A stretch of DNA of 37,641 nucleotides from Candidatus Peribacter sp. UBA6535. Lineage in GTDB: Bacteria > Patescibacteriota > Gracilibacteria > Peribacterales > Peribacteraceae. The DNA is taken from assembly GCA_002436205.1 (NCBI GenBank), contig DJKT01000003.1:1-37641 (forward strand), written 5' to 3'. The translations under genes and the position numbers were made by a program. The notes under the pieces are model-generated. The model made no database searches. It was not told the origin of the DNA and worked only from the letters and a program-made list of their open reading frames with translations. The stretch's first letter is position 1. Each line of letters starts with the position of its first letter. Below are positions 15,645-24,782 of the stretch, piece by piece.

Positions 15645-17396
15645 CTACTGGGAAGCCATCTTCGCTAACTTAAGCACCTGAGCATACTGCAGAGAAAGCT
15701 TATCTTCTTCTGCGCTATTGCCCTTCTGACGTGCATTTTGGAGCCTAGTTGCTATATCCAGCTGCTTTTTGCGCAAGAAGACTCTGTTGGCATTTGTGCA
15801 ATTTTTCCGCATTTCACGCTCTGCGAGTGCTTGGCTCCAACCCGTAAAACCGTGATGTTCGCAGTACAGCATCAAAATAGATACTCGTTCCTTATATTGC
15901 TCTGGTATCGTTAGCATATCGATACTGAGGTTTTGAACATCTGGTGCATCTTTAAGAGCATGATAGAGCGCTGCTACAGATTCATCTTCGGGTTCTATAA
16001 GCTCTGAAAGAAGTGACTTGAGTAACGGAAAAAGAAGTGTAATACCAAGTGCTATTTCTGCACTAGAAAAACCATCTGCAGTTTCCTCCTGTGATTCCTC
16101 TTGTGCTACAGGATTCAATCGCACTGTGCTCTGCTTAAATTGTGCAATGTCTGCCTTGAGTTCTGTCTCTGTTGTCGAAAGAAGTCCAGCCACTTTACCA
16201 ATGAAGTGCCCGCGTTCTACAGAAGAAGAAACTGCATTGACCAGTGGGATCAGAATTTTGAGTGCCTCATGTTTTCCTTCGGAAGAACTGACATCACCTT
16301 CACGCAGTTGATCAATAATCATATCAAGATAGGGCCGCCCTCCAGCCTCCATAGTCTGCGTAAACTTTTCAGGATCTGCTACTGCAGCTTCATCGGGATC
16401 TTTTTGCTCCAGTGTAATTGCATGCACAGGAAGTTCTACCTCACTGCAAAGTAAGAACGAACGTTCTGCCGCTTGCTGTCCTGCTCGGTCTTGATCCAAA
16501 CAAAGCACTACTGTATCTGCATAACGTTTGAGTGTTTTTACGTGTTGCTCTGTGAGCGCTGTTCCACTCACGGCAATCGTATTTTTTATTCCTAAACGGT
16601 GACATGCAAGTACATCGAAATATCCTTCGACTAGAATAACTTTTTTGGTAGAGCGGATAGCTTCTCGTGCGTGGCTTAATCCATAAAGCACTACGGACTT
16701 GTTATACAAAGGTGTATCTCCCGAATTAATATATTTTGCATCGTCCTCTCCGAGGGTGCGACCCCCGAAACCTACAATATTTCCATTAGCATCGAAGATT
16801 GGAAACATCAAACGGTTACGAAATCTGTCGTAAATTTTTTCGTTCTGTAATTCCTTTTGGATTCCGAGGCTTGCATCGACTATTTCTTTCCGACTAAAGC
16901 CTGCTTTTAGAAGATGTTCGTAGGTTTCACTAAATGAATCCGGTGCTGCCCCTAAGCCAAACTCTTCGATTTGCTCCTTAGGTACTTTGCGATTTTCCAG
17001 ATAGAGTTTTGCCCTTTCATTAGAAGCGAGATTCGATGCATAAAACTTCTGAGCCGCGTTCAAACATTCACGAATACGTTCTTTATGATCTTTTTGCACC
17101 GGTGCCTCCATTTTGAGCCCTTCAATTTTTACTCCGGTCTTTTCTCCAAGGTCCTTAAGAGCTTGGCGGAAATCCACCCCTTCAATCTTTTGATAGAAAC
17201 TAAAAATGTCCCCACCACTACTACAGGCAAAACAATACGCAATTCCTTTGTCGGGACTAATTTGCATGCTTGGGTGTGTATCTTGATGAAACGGACAGAT
17301 ACACACAAATCCACTTCCCTTCTTTTTAAGCTGACAGTACTGACCAACAAGCTCTTCTATCGGAAGCCGGGATTTGATTTCTAAAGTTGGGTCCAT
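15645..17396 (-). CDS. dnaG: DNA primase DnaG
   Basis: This 583-aa primase makes RNA primers at the replication fork. The N-terminal CHC2 zinc finger has Cys34, His37, Cys55 and Cys58. The catalytic core has the TOPRIM motifs VILVEGYFDVLACHRLG and VVLCLDQDRAGQQAA. The C-terminal third resembles the DnaB-interaction region, ending in a Lys-rich helical stretch. I chose the ATG at 17396 because the core begins with the family's IKSRLPIEELVGQYCQLK directly after it. A 15-residue longer frame reads through the short-word repeat tract. It lies 55 bp upstream of rpoD and in the same direction, like the classic rpsU-dnaG-rpoD cluster without rpsU. Confidence 0.95.
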   Translation of the reverse strand: MDPTLEIKSRLPIEELVGQYCQLKKKGSGFVCICPFHQDTHPSMQISPDKGIAYCFACSSGGDIFSFYQKIEGVDFRQALKDLGEKTGVKIEGLKMEAPVQKDHKERIRECLNAAQKFYASNLASNERAKLYLENRKVPKEQIEEFGLGAAPDSFSETYEHLLKAGFSRKEIVDASLGIQKELQNEKIYDRFRNRLMFPIFDANGNIVGFGGRTLGEDDAKYINSGDTPLYNKSVVLYGLSHAREAIRSTKKVILVEGYFDVLACHRLGIKNTIAVSGTALTEQHVKTLKRYADTVVLCLDQDRAGQQAAERSFLLCSEVELPVHAITLEQKDPDEAAVADPEKFTQTMEAGGRPYLDMIIDQLREGDVSSSEGKHEALKILIPLVNAVSSSVERGHFIGKVAGLLSTTETELKADIAQFKQSTVRLNPVAQEESQEETADGFSSAEIALGITLLFPLLKSLLSELIEPEDESVAALYHALKDAPDVQNLSIDMLTIPEQYKERVSILMLYCEHHGFTGWSQALAEREMRKNCTNANRVFLRKKQLDIATRLQNARQKGNSAEEDKLSLQYAQVLKLAKMASQ

Positions 17397-17400
17397 AGGA

Positions 17401-17434
17401 GAAGAGGATAGAGGAAAAAGGATAGAGGATAAAG
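17401..17434 (-). repeat. Short-word repeat tract at the dnaG start, possible promoter
   Basis: The words GGATAGAGG and GGATA(A)AG recur three times within 34 bp directly upstream of dnaG. On the minus strand the tract offers TTTATC (17428-17433), a 17-nt spacer and TATCCT (17405-17410), 8 nt before the ATG. The repeat itself may therefore supply the promoter. Confidence 0.45.
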
Positions 17435-17461
17435 AACGCAATTTCTCTTCTATCGAATTCT

Positions 17462-18895
17462 TTATCCACTAAGTATTTGTACCATCCATCGTGGTAAATG
17501 ATTCTTACACCGTCCATCCCTTGCCCTTCCTCTGGAGACGCAGATTCTGTTGTATCTGAGTAGAATATTGCCAAGAAGATCTGGATCGCAATCAATGTCC
17601 TGTCCTCTGGCCAAATCTTTCCACTGCTTCTCAGATAGATCGATTACGCTATCTGAAATATCAGACCCGCGAAGAGTAGCAAGGTCATGGTCTATCATGA
17701 CAGGAGACTTGCTAAGTACTTTTCCAAATGGAAGACCGATTCCAGAGTTTGCACATGGTAGCTTAAATTTAAAGACATCTTCTGTTGCAATCCACAATCG
17801 AAGATTACTTTGCAAGAGTACTTCACTTTTATTCTTGAAAGATTTTCCAAATCGCATTTCCAAAAATTCACAGATCTCTTTAATGCGCCCTTTTGGGAGT
17901 ACCTCCTCTTTGAGTTTTATAAGATCATATTTCTCAGCTTCTTTTGTTGGTGCAGTTTTTTTGAGCACAGCACAGAAGAAGCCTTCGGAGTCATACGTCT
18001 GCGGCCAGATACGAAGCATCGGCGTTTTGTGATCGGTGATTCGTGATTCGAGTGACTCTTGTCCTAGGTATGAATCTTTGATCGCTTGATTACAATCCCA
18101 ATCTGTTATGGTTGATGGATCTACTATTTCTAACTGACCGGGAAATTTATTGAGTGCGGAGAATACTACATCTTCGTTTTCCTCAGGGGTCAACGTGCAG
18201 GTGGAATACACAATACGCCCGCCTATCTTTGTTGCATGTACTGCAGCCTCTAGTAATTCTCGCTGGAGCTTAGCGTTCTTTCCGATGGAATCTATCGAAC
18301 AATACTTAAGAGCAGATGAATCCTTGCGCGCAGTCCCCTGCCCTGTACATGGAGCATCCAGAAGTACACGGTCGAAGCGCCCAGTCATATGCTTGCCAAA
18401 CCATTGTCCCATCTTCTTTGTGACAATAACATTCATTACCCCCAAACGATTGAGTGCAGATTTGAGTGTTTGGAGACGAGACTCCTTCATATCATTCGAT
18501 ACTAGTACTCCTCGGTTGTTCATCAGTGCTGCGATCTGTGTCGATTTACTTCCAGGGGCTGCTGCCATATCTAATATATTCTCTCCGGGTTGTGGATCCA
18601 GTAGGCTAACCGGAAGCATACTACTGGCCTCTTGCATGTACGTATGTCCGAGTAGATGAAGGAGATCTTTGCCCAGAGGTTGAGATCGATCTTCACGGTC
18701 TATGAAGAATCCCTCGGTACACCACAGGACAGGCTCTATATTCCAGCTGTGATCTTTTGCATACTGCTTGAAATCGCCCACTTTCATCTTGAGAGTATTT
18801 ATGCGCAGGCATTTTCGCAAAGGGCGTTCACTGGCTTGTTTAAGGGCAGAAACGTCTGTATATGCCGAATATCGGTCAAAGGGGTGAGTAGTCAT
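17462..18895 (-). CDS. NOL1/NOP2/Sun-family RNA m5C methyltransferase (RsmF/RsmB-like)
   Basis: This 477-aa SAM-dependent methyltransferase probably methylates cytosine in rRNA or tRNA. The SAM-binding motif is NILDMAAAPGSKSTQIAALM. Motif IV is DAPCTGQGTARKD and motif VI is YSTCTLTPEENEDV, whose Cys is the catalytic nucleophile. The C-terminal part of about 160 residues resembles the RsmF-type RNA-binding extension more than RsmB, which has an N-terminal NusB domain that is absent here. I start at the ATG at 18895. A longer frame to 18955 gives an unrelated leader and runs into the divergent promoter. Target nucleotide unknown. Confidence 0.88.
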   Translation of the reverse strand: MTTHPFDRYSAYTDVSALKQASERPLRKCLRINTLKMKVGDFKQYAKDHSWNIEPVLWCTEGFFIDREDRSQPLGKDLLHLLGHTYMQEASSMLPVSLLDPQPGENILDMAAAPGSKSTQIAALMNNRGVLVSNDMKESRLQTLKSALNRLGVMNVIVTKKMGQWFGKHMTGRFDRVLLDAPCTGQGTARKDSSALKYCSIDSIGKNAKLQRELLEAAVHATKIGGRIVYSTCTLTPEENEDVVFSALNKFPGQLEIVDPSTITDWDCNQAIKDSYLGQESLESRITDHKTPMLRIWPQTYDSEGFFCAVLKKTAPTKEAEKYDLIKLKEEVLPKGRIKEICEFLEMRFGKSFKNKSEVLLQSNLRLWIATEDVFKFKLPCANSGIGLPFGKVLSKSPVMIDHDLATLRGSDISDSVIDLSEKQWKDLARGQDIDCDPDLLGNILLRYNRICVSRGRARDGRCKNHLPRWMVQILSG

Positions 18896-18948
18896 AAAGA
18901 AATCTACATTAATTTTAGCGTACATCCACAATGGGATGGGGCATATTA

Positions 18949-18976
18949 TTGACAAAGAATAAAAGAAGCCTAAAAT
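18949..18976 (+). promoter_or_regulatory. Consensus leaderless promoter of the ACP-like gene
   Basis: A perfect TTGACA (18949-18954), a 16-nt spacer and TAAAAT (18971-18976), then exactly 6 nt to the ATG. This is the clearest example in the window of a strong promoter firing at the start codon. Confidence 0.8.
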
Positions 18977-18982
18977 CTACTT

Positions 18983-19306
18983 ATGAATAACACACAACCT
19001 GATAGTGCTGCAATATTGGATGTTATCGTGACTATTGCATCGGATGAGTACTGTGCTGAACCAGAAGATCTCACCCCTGATTCAAGCATTGAAGATGCGG
19101 GAGTTGATGATCCGATGTGGAGATTAGATTTTGCTCACCGGATAGCAAGACGATTTAATTTTGATTCAGGAATCAAGATTAATTTAAGTGAAGGAATGAC
19201 CCTGGCGCAGGTTGCAAGTCGTGTACATGAGCTACTGACTGGTAACAAATCCACTCTCCCCACAGAAATAGCAAGCACTGATCATACTTTGCCGCAAAAA
19301 GGATAG
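18983..19306 (+). CDS. Acyl-carrier-protein-like protein lacking the phosphopantetheine serine
   Basis: This 107-aa acidic helical protein lines up with acyl carrier proteins. Helix I is ILDVIVTIASDEY. The loop EDLTPDSSIEDAGVDD matches ACP's EEVTNNASFVEDLGADS, helix II is WRLDFAHRIARRF and helix III-IV is MTLAQVASRVHELL. At the position of ACP Ser36, where phosphopantetheine attaches in the DSL motif, there is Asp43 followed by Pro-Met. It should therefore be unable to carry an acyl chain. The C-terminal 20 residues are extra. It has its own strong promoter, and no fatty-acid genes are nearby. The alternative is an unrelated four-helix bundle with chance similarity. Confidence 0.65.
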   Translation: MNNTQPDSAAILDVIVTIASDEYCAEPEDLTPDSSIEDAGVDDPMWRLDFAHRIARRFNFDSGIKINLSEGMTLAQVASRVHELLTGNKSTLPTEIASTDHTLPQKG

Positions 19307-19348
19307 TACTTTGCTGAGCCCTCTCATGCCTACCTAGCACGGAAACGT

Positions 19349-19978
19349 TTAATTGAATGATTCAAAATTTTTAAGAAGTATATCTTTGCGACTAGGTTGA
19401 AGATCTACAAAACCACTAGTATCTGTATCCTGCAAATTAAACATTTTATCTCGAGTGCTTACAGTTGTACAAAATACAACGCCATCTTTAGCAGATCCTA
19501 CTACCCATTCATCCGGCGAAGGATAGATAAACGATTTTCTTTCATTCTCATTAACAGATTCCGGAGTAGGTAACTCGGACTCGGATATACGTTGAGTGCC
19601 AAATTGCATAAAGCCCTTTAGTAGCAAATCGCCATTATTTACATGCAAGAGTGATCCTGTCCTATCTTGACGCAATCCCTTTCCTAGGAAATTAGGGTTT
19701 GAACCAATCTGTTGAAAGGTAAGAATATGATCGGCATCAAGATCGGTTGCTATGAGTTCATAATATGGAGGTCCAGGATGAGAAACTCCTAACCATTTCT
19801 TAGGATTGGAACATAAGTTGCTATGCGCACCTGCTACAACATTATCCATGATAATTCCTAACTGAAATTCTATTTGTTTTGCCCTTATTTCAGCTTCTCT
19901 AGAAAAATCTGTTTCAGGTACTGTTGGCAGTGGGGCACTATTGCGTTTGCTAGCCGCAAATCTATTTACTGGAAACAT
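19349..19978 (-). CDS. Hypothetical protein, 209 aa
   Basis: I do not recognise a family. There is no signal peptide or membrane helix, though the first 20 residues are basic and polar. A helical stretch (SREAEIRAKQIEFQLGIIMDNVV, around residues 26-48) is followed by a mixed, probably beta-rich domain with isolated Cys residues that do not form a zinc motif. The start is supported by TTGCTT, an 18-nt spacer and TACAGT ending 6 nt before the ATG. It lies convergent to the ACP-like gene and upstream of nothing obviously related, so context gives no function. Confidence 0.6.
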   Translation of the reverse strand: MFPVNRFAASKRNSAPLPTVPETDFSREAEIRAKQIEFQLGIIMDNVVAGAHSNLCSNPKKWLGVSHPGPPYYELIATDLDADHILTFQQIGSNPNFLGKGLRQDRTGSLLHVNNGDLLLKGFMQFGTQRISESELPTPESVNENERKSFIYPSPDEWVVGSAKDGVVFCTTVSTRDKMFNLQDTDTSGFVDLQPSRKDILLKNFESFN

Positions 19979-19984
19979 AAATTC

Positions 19985-20014
19985 ACTGTATCAGAATCTC
20001 TCTATGTAAAGCAA
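19985..20014 (-). promoter_or_regulatory. Leaderless promoter of the 209-aa gene
   Basis: TTGCTT (20009-20014), an 18-nt spacer and TACAGT (19985-19990), then 6 nt to the ATG on the minus strand. Confidence 0.45.
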
Positions 20015-20024
20015 ATTTAACAGT

Positions 20025-22430
20025 TTACACCACCAAACTCACCATCTTCCCCTGTATATAGATCTCTTTTTTGACGTCCTGCCCTTCTAAGAACTTTGCG
20101 ACATTGGGCTCTTGTTTGGCCATCTGAATAACATCCGCCTCTTGCGCCCCAGAATCTATCGTGATCGTTCCTCGTAGCTTTCCATTAATCTGTACAGCGA
20201 CTGTCGCTGTATCAGAGATGCAAAGTTTCTCATCAAATGATGGCCAAGATTGATCAATCACGAGATCTTTTCCACCCAATTTCTCCCAGAGTTCCTCTGC
20301 TAAATGTGGGCTAAGTGGAGAGAGTAATTTGGCAAAGGTTAGGGCTGTCTGGGTACTAACACCCTCTTGTTTTTCTAAGAGATTCAAAAGTTCCATCAGC
20401 GCAGAGATACAGGTATTAAAGTGTAACTTTTCAATGTCTTCCGTTACTTTCTTAATCGTCTGATGAAGCTTCACTTCCACCTCTTTTGTATCTGGTACAT
20501 CTTGATGATCCTCTCCCAGTATCTTCCATACCCTCTGCACAAATCGAGCTGTTCCATTGATTCCTGTATCACTCCAATCTCCGCCATGGCGAAAAGGTCC
20601 CATAAACATTAGATATAAACGAAATACGTCGGACCCATGCTTTTCAACAAATTCATCCGGTGAAACAACATTTCCTTTTGACTTACTCATCTTTGCACCA
20701 TTGTTTGTAACCAAGCCCTGATGAACCAATTGCGCAAAGGGCTCGTCCACAGAAACGTAGCCGAGATCATGTAATACCATGCTTACAAAACGAGCGTAAA
20801 TAAGATGCATGCATGCATGTTCCGGTCCTCCAATGTATAAATCCATTGGCATCCATTTTTTCTCCATTTCCTTCGGGACAAATTCTTTTTGTGAACCTTC
20901 TGCAAGGTAACGAAACTGATAAAAGCTACTACAGACAAATGTATCCATCGTATCTACTTCGGGCTTCCAATCCTTACCAAAGATTTTCTCCGTACGCTCT
21001 ACCAATTCTTTTGACTGTGCAAGTGGCGCTGTACCTGTTGGTTTAAAATCGACGTCCCGTGGAAGTTCCCATGGTAAATGTTCTTCTGGAATGGGATGAG
21101 GATTTCCTTCTGGGTCATAGACAATCGGAATTGGTGCCCCCCAGTAGCGCTGACGAGAGACACTCCAGTCACGGAGGCGATAGGTCGTAATTTTCTTCCC
21201 CCATCCTTCTTTCTCTAAATGATCCATAATCTTCTCCTTAGCCTTCATTATCTCCATACCATCTAGGAATTCTGAATTTACCATTGTCCCCTCTTTTTCT
21301 TGTACTTGATCCACTGAAGTTATATCTGAAGTATCCCCATCAGAAGCAACTACTACTCGAACAATAGGTAGATCAAATTGTGTTGCAAACTCGAAGTCAC
21401 GCATATCGTGACCTGGTACTCCGACGACAGCACCAGTTCCAAATCCTCCCAGTACAAAATCTGAAACCCAGATTGGCATCTTTGCGCCATTAAGATTGTT
21501 GACTGCATAAAAACCTGTGAATACTCCTGTTTTCTTTCTTCCCTCCTCTTGACGTTCAAGCTCTGTCTTACTTATAGATTTCTGAGCATACTCGCGAACT
21601 TCTTCGTTTGATTCTGATACTGTTTCTGTAAATGAATGTTCTGGCGCGAGGACAATAAACGTTGCTCCAAAGTTTGTGTCAGGACGCGTAGTGAAGCAGG
21701 TAACTGTTTCATCAGAACCTTCTATAGAATATGTAATATCAATACCATACTTTCTACCAATCCAATTTTTCTGCATTACAATTGTTTTATTGGGCCAATC
21801 AATTTTCTCATGCCCATCTAGTAACCGATCAGAATAATTGGTGATCTTCCAATACCACTGTGTCATGGGTTTTTGAATTACCTCTGTATCACATCTTTCA
21901 CATAACCCTTCTTGGCACTGCTCATTTGCGAGCACTGTCTTACAGCTATCACACCAGTTTACATTGGCATCTTTTCTGTAAGCCAAATCATTCTCAAACA
22001 TCTTCAAAAATAGCCACTGTGTCCACTTATAGTATTCAGGCTCACTGGAATTCAAACTCTTATCCCAATCATACATCACTCCCATACGCTTATACTGACC
22101 AATCATATTCGTAACATTCTCCGAAATGGACTCTGCAGGATGTACTCCTGTTTTAATAGCATAGTTTTCCGCAGGAAGACCAAATGCATCAAACCCCATC
22201 GGATGAAAGACATCTTTCCCGCACATTCTCTTATACCTGCAATATGAATCGGGAATGGAATACTGATACCAATGTCCAACATGCAACTGGGCTCCACTGG
22301 GATAAGGGAACATCACAGTACAGTAATAAGGATCTTTCGCCTTTTTGAGATCTATCTCATAGGATTTTGATTCTTCCCACTTTGCTTGCCATTTTTTTTC
22401 GACTGTAGATGAATCATACATACGCGCCAT
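20025..22430 (-). CDS. leuS: Leucyl-tRNA synthetase
   Basis: This 801-aa class I synthetase charges tRNA-Leu. The HIGH motif is HVGH at residues 50-53 and KMSKS is near residue 578. A zinc-binding insert has CDSC and CERC pairs (about residues 160-180). The CP1 editing domain carries FTTRPDTNFGA and GTGAVVGVPGHDMRDFEFA. The usual family sequence there is AVPAHD, so the Ala-to-Gly change in GVPGHD is mildly unusual. The anticodon-binding and C-terminal tRNA-binding domains are complete. The ATG at 22430 and another three codons downstream are both possible; a TTGTGA/TACGAT pair overlaps the first and slightly favours the second. It is divergent from der. Confidence 0.96.
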   Translation of the reverse strand: MARMYDSSTVEKKWQAKWEESKSYEIDLKKAKDPYYCTVMFPYPSGAQLHVGHWYQYSIPDSYCRYKRMCGKDVFHPMGFDAFGLPAENYAIKTGVHPAESISENVTNMIGQYKRMGVMYDWDKSLNSSEPEYYKWTQWLFLKMFENDLAYRKDANVNWCDSCKTVLANEQCQEGLCERCDTEVIQKPMTQWYWKITNYSDRLLDGHEKIDWPNKTIVMQKNWIGRKYGIDITYSIEGSDETVTCFTTRPDTNFGATFIVLAPEHSFTETVSESNEEVREYAQKSISKTELERQEEGRKKTGVFTGFYAVNNLNGAKMPIWVSDFVLGGFGTGAVVGVPGHDMRDFEFATQFDLPIVRVVVASDGDTSDITSVDQVQEKEGTMVNSEFLDGMEIMKAKEKIMDHLEKEGWGKKITTYRLRDWSVSRQRYWGAPIPIVYDPEGNPHPIPEEHLPWELPRDVDFKPTGTAPLAQSKELVERTEKIFGKDWKPEVDTMDTFVCSSFYQFRYLAEGSQKEFVPKEMEKKWMPMDLYIGGPEHACMHLIYARFVSMVLHDLGYVSVDEPFAQLVHQGLVTNNGAKMSKSKGNVVSPDEFVEKHGSDVFRLYLMFMGPFRHGGDWSDTGINGTARFVQRVWKILGEDHQDVPDTKEVEVKLHQTIKKVTEDIEKLHFNTCISALMELLNLLEKQEGVSTQTALTFAKLLSPLSPHLAEELWEKLGGKDLVIDQSWPSFDEKLCISDTATVAVQINGKLRGTITIDSGAQEADVIQMAKQEPNVAKFLEGQDVKKEIYIQGKMVSLVV

Positions 22431-22508
22431 ATCGTACAGTTTTAGAGGGGTTTATCACAATTCTTTATGGGAAAACTCTCTGTATTCTGATAATCTGTGC
22501 GTCTACAT

Positions 22509-23846
22509 ATGGCAAAGATCCCCACTGTAGCGATCATTGGAAGGCCGAATACCGGCAAATCCACACTTTTTAACAAGATCATTGGTCGCAGAAAGGCAAT
22601 AGTAACCGACACTCCTGGTACCACCAGAGATCAAGTTGCTGGGCAAGTACAGGGGCAAGACTTGGACTATTTGCTTATTGATACTGGAGGAATGGGAGGT
22701 GGTACAGAAGATAGAGCTTTGGAAGATGATGTACACGAGCAATCAAAACTCGCACTGGAACACGCTGATGTGATTGTATTTACAATAAATAGTAGAGAGG
22801 AGCTCACCGGAAGTGACTTTGAAATTGTGGATATTCTCCGTAAAAGTACCAAATCTCATGTACCTATATTGATGGTACTGACCAAGTGTGATGACCCAAG
22901 CACGATAGATAGCCTGCTACCTCAGTACTATCAGCTGGGTATCACTGATCATATTATTCCGATTAGTGCACCGCATAGAATAGGTCTTGAAGAATTGGAA
23001 GAGACTATCGAAGAACAATTAAAGAAACTCAATTTTGAGAGAGTGGAAGAGGTAGAAAATGAACTACCGAGAATTGCTGTCATAGGAAAACCAAATGTGG
23101 GAAAAAGTTCTTTGATTAATGCATTTATGAGTGAAACACAAAGATCAAAGTCTCCACTTCTTGTTTCTGATATCCCCGGTACAACACGAGATGCTGTAGA
23201 TACGATTATCCGCTATCACGATCAGGATTATATCTTTACCGATACAGCAGGTATCAAAAGAAGGAAGGATACAAAAGGCGACATAGAAGTGTATGCATAC
23301 TTCCGCAGTATAAAAGAGTTGGAATACTGCGACATTGCCGTGCTGATATTGGATGCAACACAGCCTCTAAGTAAACAAGATAAGCGTGTCGCAGGCATGG
23401 CGGTAGAGGAAGGAAAGGGTTTGATTATCTTGGTGAATAAGATTGATCTTGTCGATACAGAAGAACGGCAAATGCGCATGGCAGAAATTACGCACCAATT
23501 GCAGTTTGCAAAATGCGCACCTGTGCTTCCGGTCTCTGCTGAGACGAAAGAGGGCTTGCTTAAGATTTTTGATTTGATAGAAATGACCCAGCGCAATCGT
23601 GTACGCAGAGTACCAACCAATGAGCTTATCGACTGGTACAAGCGCGCAGTCTACGGGCAGCCAATGGGAACACTGGCAAAGTCGAAGATGATTACGCAGG
23701 CAGAAGAAGTGCCTCCAACATTTGTCGTCTTTGTAAAAGATCCAAAGAATGTACAAGTCTCTCAGCTACGATACCTAGATAACAACATACGAAAAACCTT
23801 CGCCTTCGAAGGAACTCCCATCAGGTGGATAACGAAGAAAGGATAA
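22509..23846 (+). CDS. der: Ribosome biogenesis GTPase Der (EngA)
   Basis: This 445-aa tandem-GTPase protein is needed for 50S subunit assembly. The first G domain has P-loop GRPNTGKS at 11-18 and switch II DTGG. The second has GKPNVGKS near residue 192, DTAGIKRRKDTKG and NKID. A C-terminal KH-like domain of about 110 residues ends in PIRWITKKG, as in the family. I start at the ATG at 22509, where AKIPTVAIIGRP follows at once. A GTG four codons upstream lies only 2 nt from the GATAAT box at 22489-22494. The gene converges with the LOG-family gene. Confidence 0.96.
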   Translation: MAKIPTVAIIGRPNTGKSTLFNKIIGRRKAIVTDTPGTTRDQVAGQVQGQDLDYLLIDTGGMGGGTEDRALEDDVHEQSKLALEHADVIVFTINSREELTGSDFEIVDILRKSTKSHVPILMVLTKCDDPSTIDSLLPQYYQLGITDHIIPISAPHRIGLEELEETIEEQLKKLNFERVEEVENELPRIAVIGKPNVGKSSLINAFMSETQRSKSPLLVSDIPGTTRDAVDTIIRYHDQDYIFTDTAGIKRRKDTKGDIEVYAYFRSIKELEYCDIAVLILDATQPLSKQDKRVAGMAVEEGKGLIILVNKIDLVDTEERQMRMAEITHQLQFAKCAPVLPVSAETKEGLLKIFDLIEMTQRNRVRRVPTNELIDWYKRAVYGQPMGTLAKSKMITQAEEVPPTFVVFVKDPKNVQVSQLRYLDNNIRKTFAFEGTPIRWITKKG

Positions 23847-23855
23847 ATCTATCCT
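23840..23855. terminator. Short palindrome joining the der and LOG-family stop codons
   Basis: AGGATA-AATC-TATCCT is a perfect 6-bp stem that spans both convergent stop codons, which lie 2 nt apart. It is short and lacks a T tract, so its role as a shared terminator is tentative. Confidence 0.3.
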
Positions 23856-24499
23856 GCTGCTCCCTTTTCCTGGCACCACCAGTCTCCACGTCGGCAACTG
23901 GCTTTATCAATTACGCGACCGTCTTCATGAATTGGTAGTGGATAAGCATTAATAGCAACCTCCAACTTATCCAAAAGCTTCGCAGGGTTCGAATCAAATA
24001 CCATGTTCGGTGCTACTTTTCTCTTACACAAATCTTCTATGATATGTGGAATATGACTACTGATACCTCCACTCTCCGTCAGTACACCAATCGGACGACC
24101 TTCTTCGTAGGCAATAGTCAGTTCATTGAGCGTACCAATACCACCTCCGATAATAATGACACCATCACTGGAACGGATATTGATGATATCGCGCTCCATG
24201 AATCCAGCACCCGTGTAGATAATAAAATCATTCTCATGTGGAGATTTATATTCTTCGACATGCTCATGAAGAGAAAAAGCAGGAGAAATACCTACGGTAA
24301 ACCCACCGGCTTCTCTGGCACCAAGAAGTGCATCATTTGGCAAACCCGGACATGCACCGTTAATAAAGATATGATTACGTTTTCCGATTTCTTTTCCGAG
24401 TTCCGTTGCCATTTTACGAGCATGCTCACTTTCGAGCTGTTCTCCGGAAGCAGATCCCATTACTCCAATCTTCAGCCTGTGATTATGTTCATCAGTCAT
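23849..24499 (-). CDS. LOG/SLOG-family nucleotide-binding protein (TIGR00725-like)
   Basis: This 216-aa Rossmann-like protein is of the lysine-decarboxylase-like (LOG/SLOG) superfamily. The N-terminal strand KIGVMGSASGE and the signature GGGIGTLNEL (a variant of PGGxGTxxE) are clear, with NGACPGLPNDALLGAREAGG in between as in the TIGR00725 branch. LOG enzymes release cytokinin bases from nucleotides, but this branch has unknown activity and may act in nucleotide salvage or sensing. The last 20 residues contain a Cys/Trp-rich tail (CRRGDWWCQEKG) that I do not associate with the family. A TACACT box lies 7 nt before the ATG. Confidence 0.8.
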   Translation of the reverse strand: MTDEHNHRLKIGVMGSASGEQLESEHARKMATELGKEIGKRNHIFINGACPGLPNDALLGAREAGGFTVGISPAFSLHEHVEEYKSPHENDFIIYTGAGFMERDIINIRSSDGVIIIGGGIGTLNELTIAYEEGRPIGVLTESGGISSHIPHIIEDLCKRKVAPNMVFDSNPAKLLDKLEVAINAYPLPIHEDGRVIDKASCRRGDWWCQEKGAAG

Positions 24500-24515
24500 T
24501 ACGTGTAGTGTACCA

Positions 24516-24713
24516 TTACTTTTCCTCTTCTTGCTCGCTCTCCTGCGTAACCGAAGTCACCAAATCTTCTTGAAGAGTTACTGTTGCCGTACCCTGGGCA
24601 CTCTGTACCTGAAACTGTAGGTTGGCCACAGGAAACTTCCGCATTCCCTCAGGAGGACGAAAACCCGCGTAGGCAAAAGCGATGAGTAAGCTGAATATGA
24701 ATATTTGTTTCAT
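24516..24713 (-). CDS. Small secreted protein, 65 aa
   Basis: This short protein begins with a textbook signal peptide: Lys2, a hydrophobic core IFIFSLLIAFAYA, and probable cleavage after A-Y-A at residue 16. The mature part is about 49 residues, with an acidic C-terminus (ESEQEEEK), Gln/Thr-rich and without Cys. No lipobox is present. Its promoter is the best match to consensus in the window, suggesting strong expression. Family unknown. It lies between mltG and the LOG-family gene, near other envelope genes, so a surface or wall-associated role is plausible but unproven. Confidence 0.65.
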   Translation of the reverse strand: MKQIFIFSLLIAFAYAGFRPPEGMRKFPVANLQFQVQSAQGTATVTLQEDLVTSVTQESEQEEEK

Positions 24714-24719
24714 ATGTAT

Positions 24720-24748
24720 ATTATACTATATTTTAGTATTTATGACAA
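24720..24748 (-). promoter_or_regulatory. Strong leaderless promoter of the small secreted protein
   Basis: TTGTCA (24743-24748), a 17-nt spacer and consensus TATAAT (24720-24725), then 6 nt to the ATG. Confidence 0.8.
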
Positions 24749-24782
24749 TTACTGTTTTTGCCCTTTAATTAGCTATTTATGG

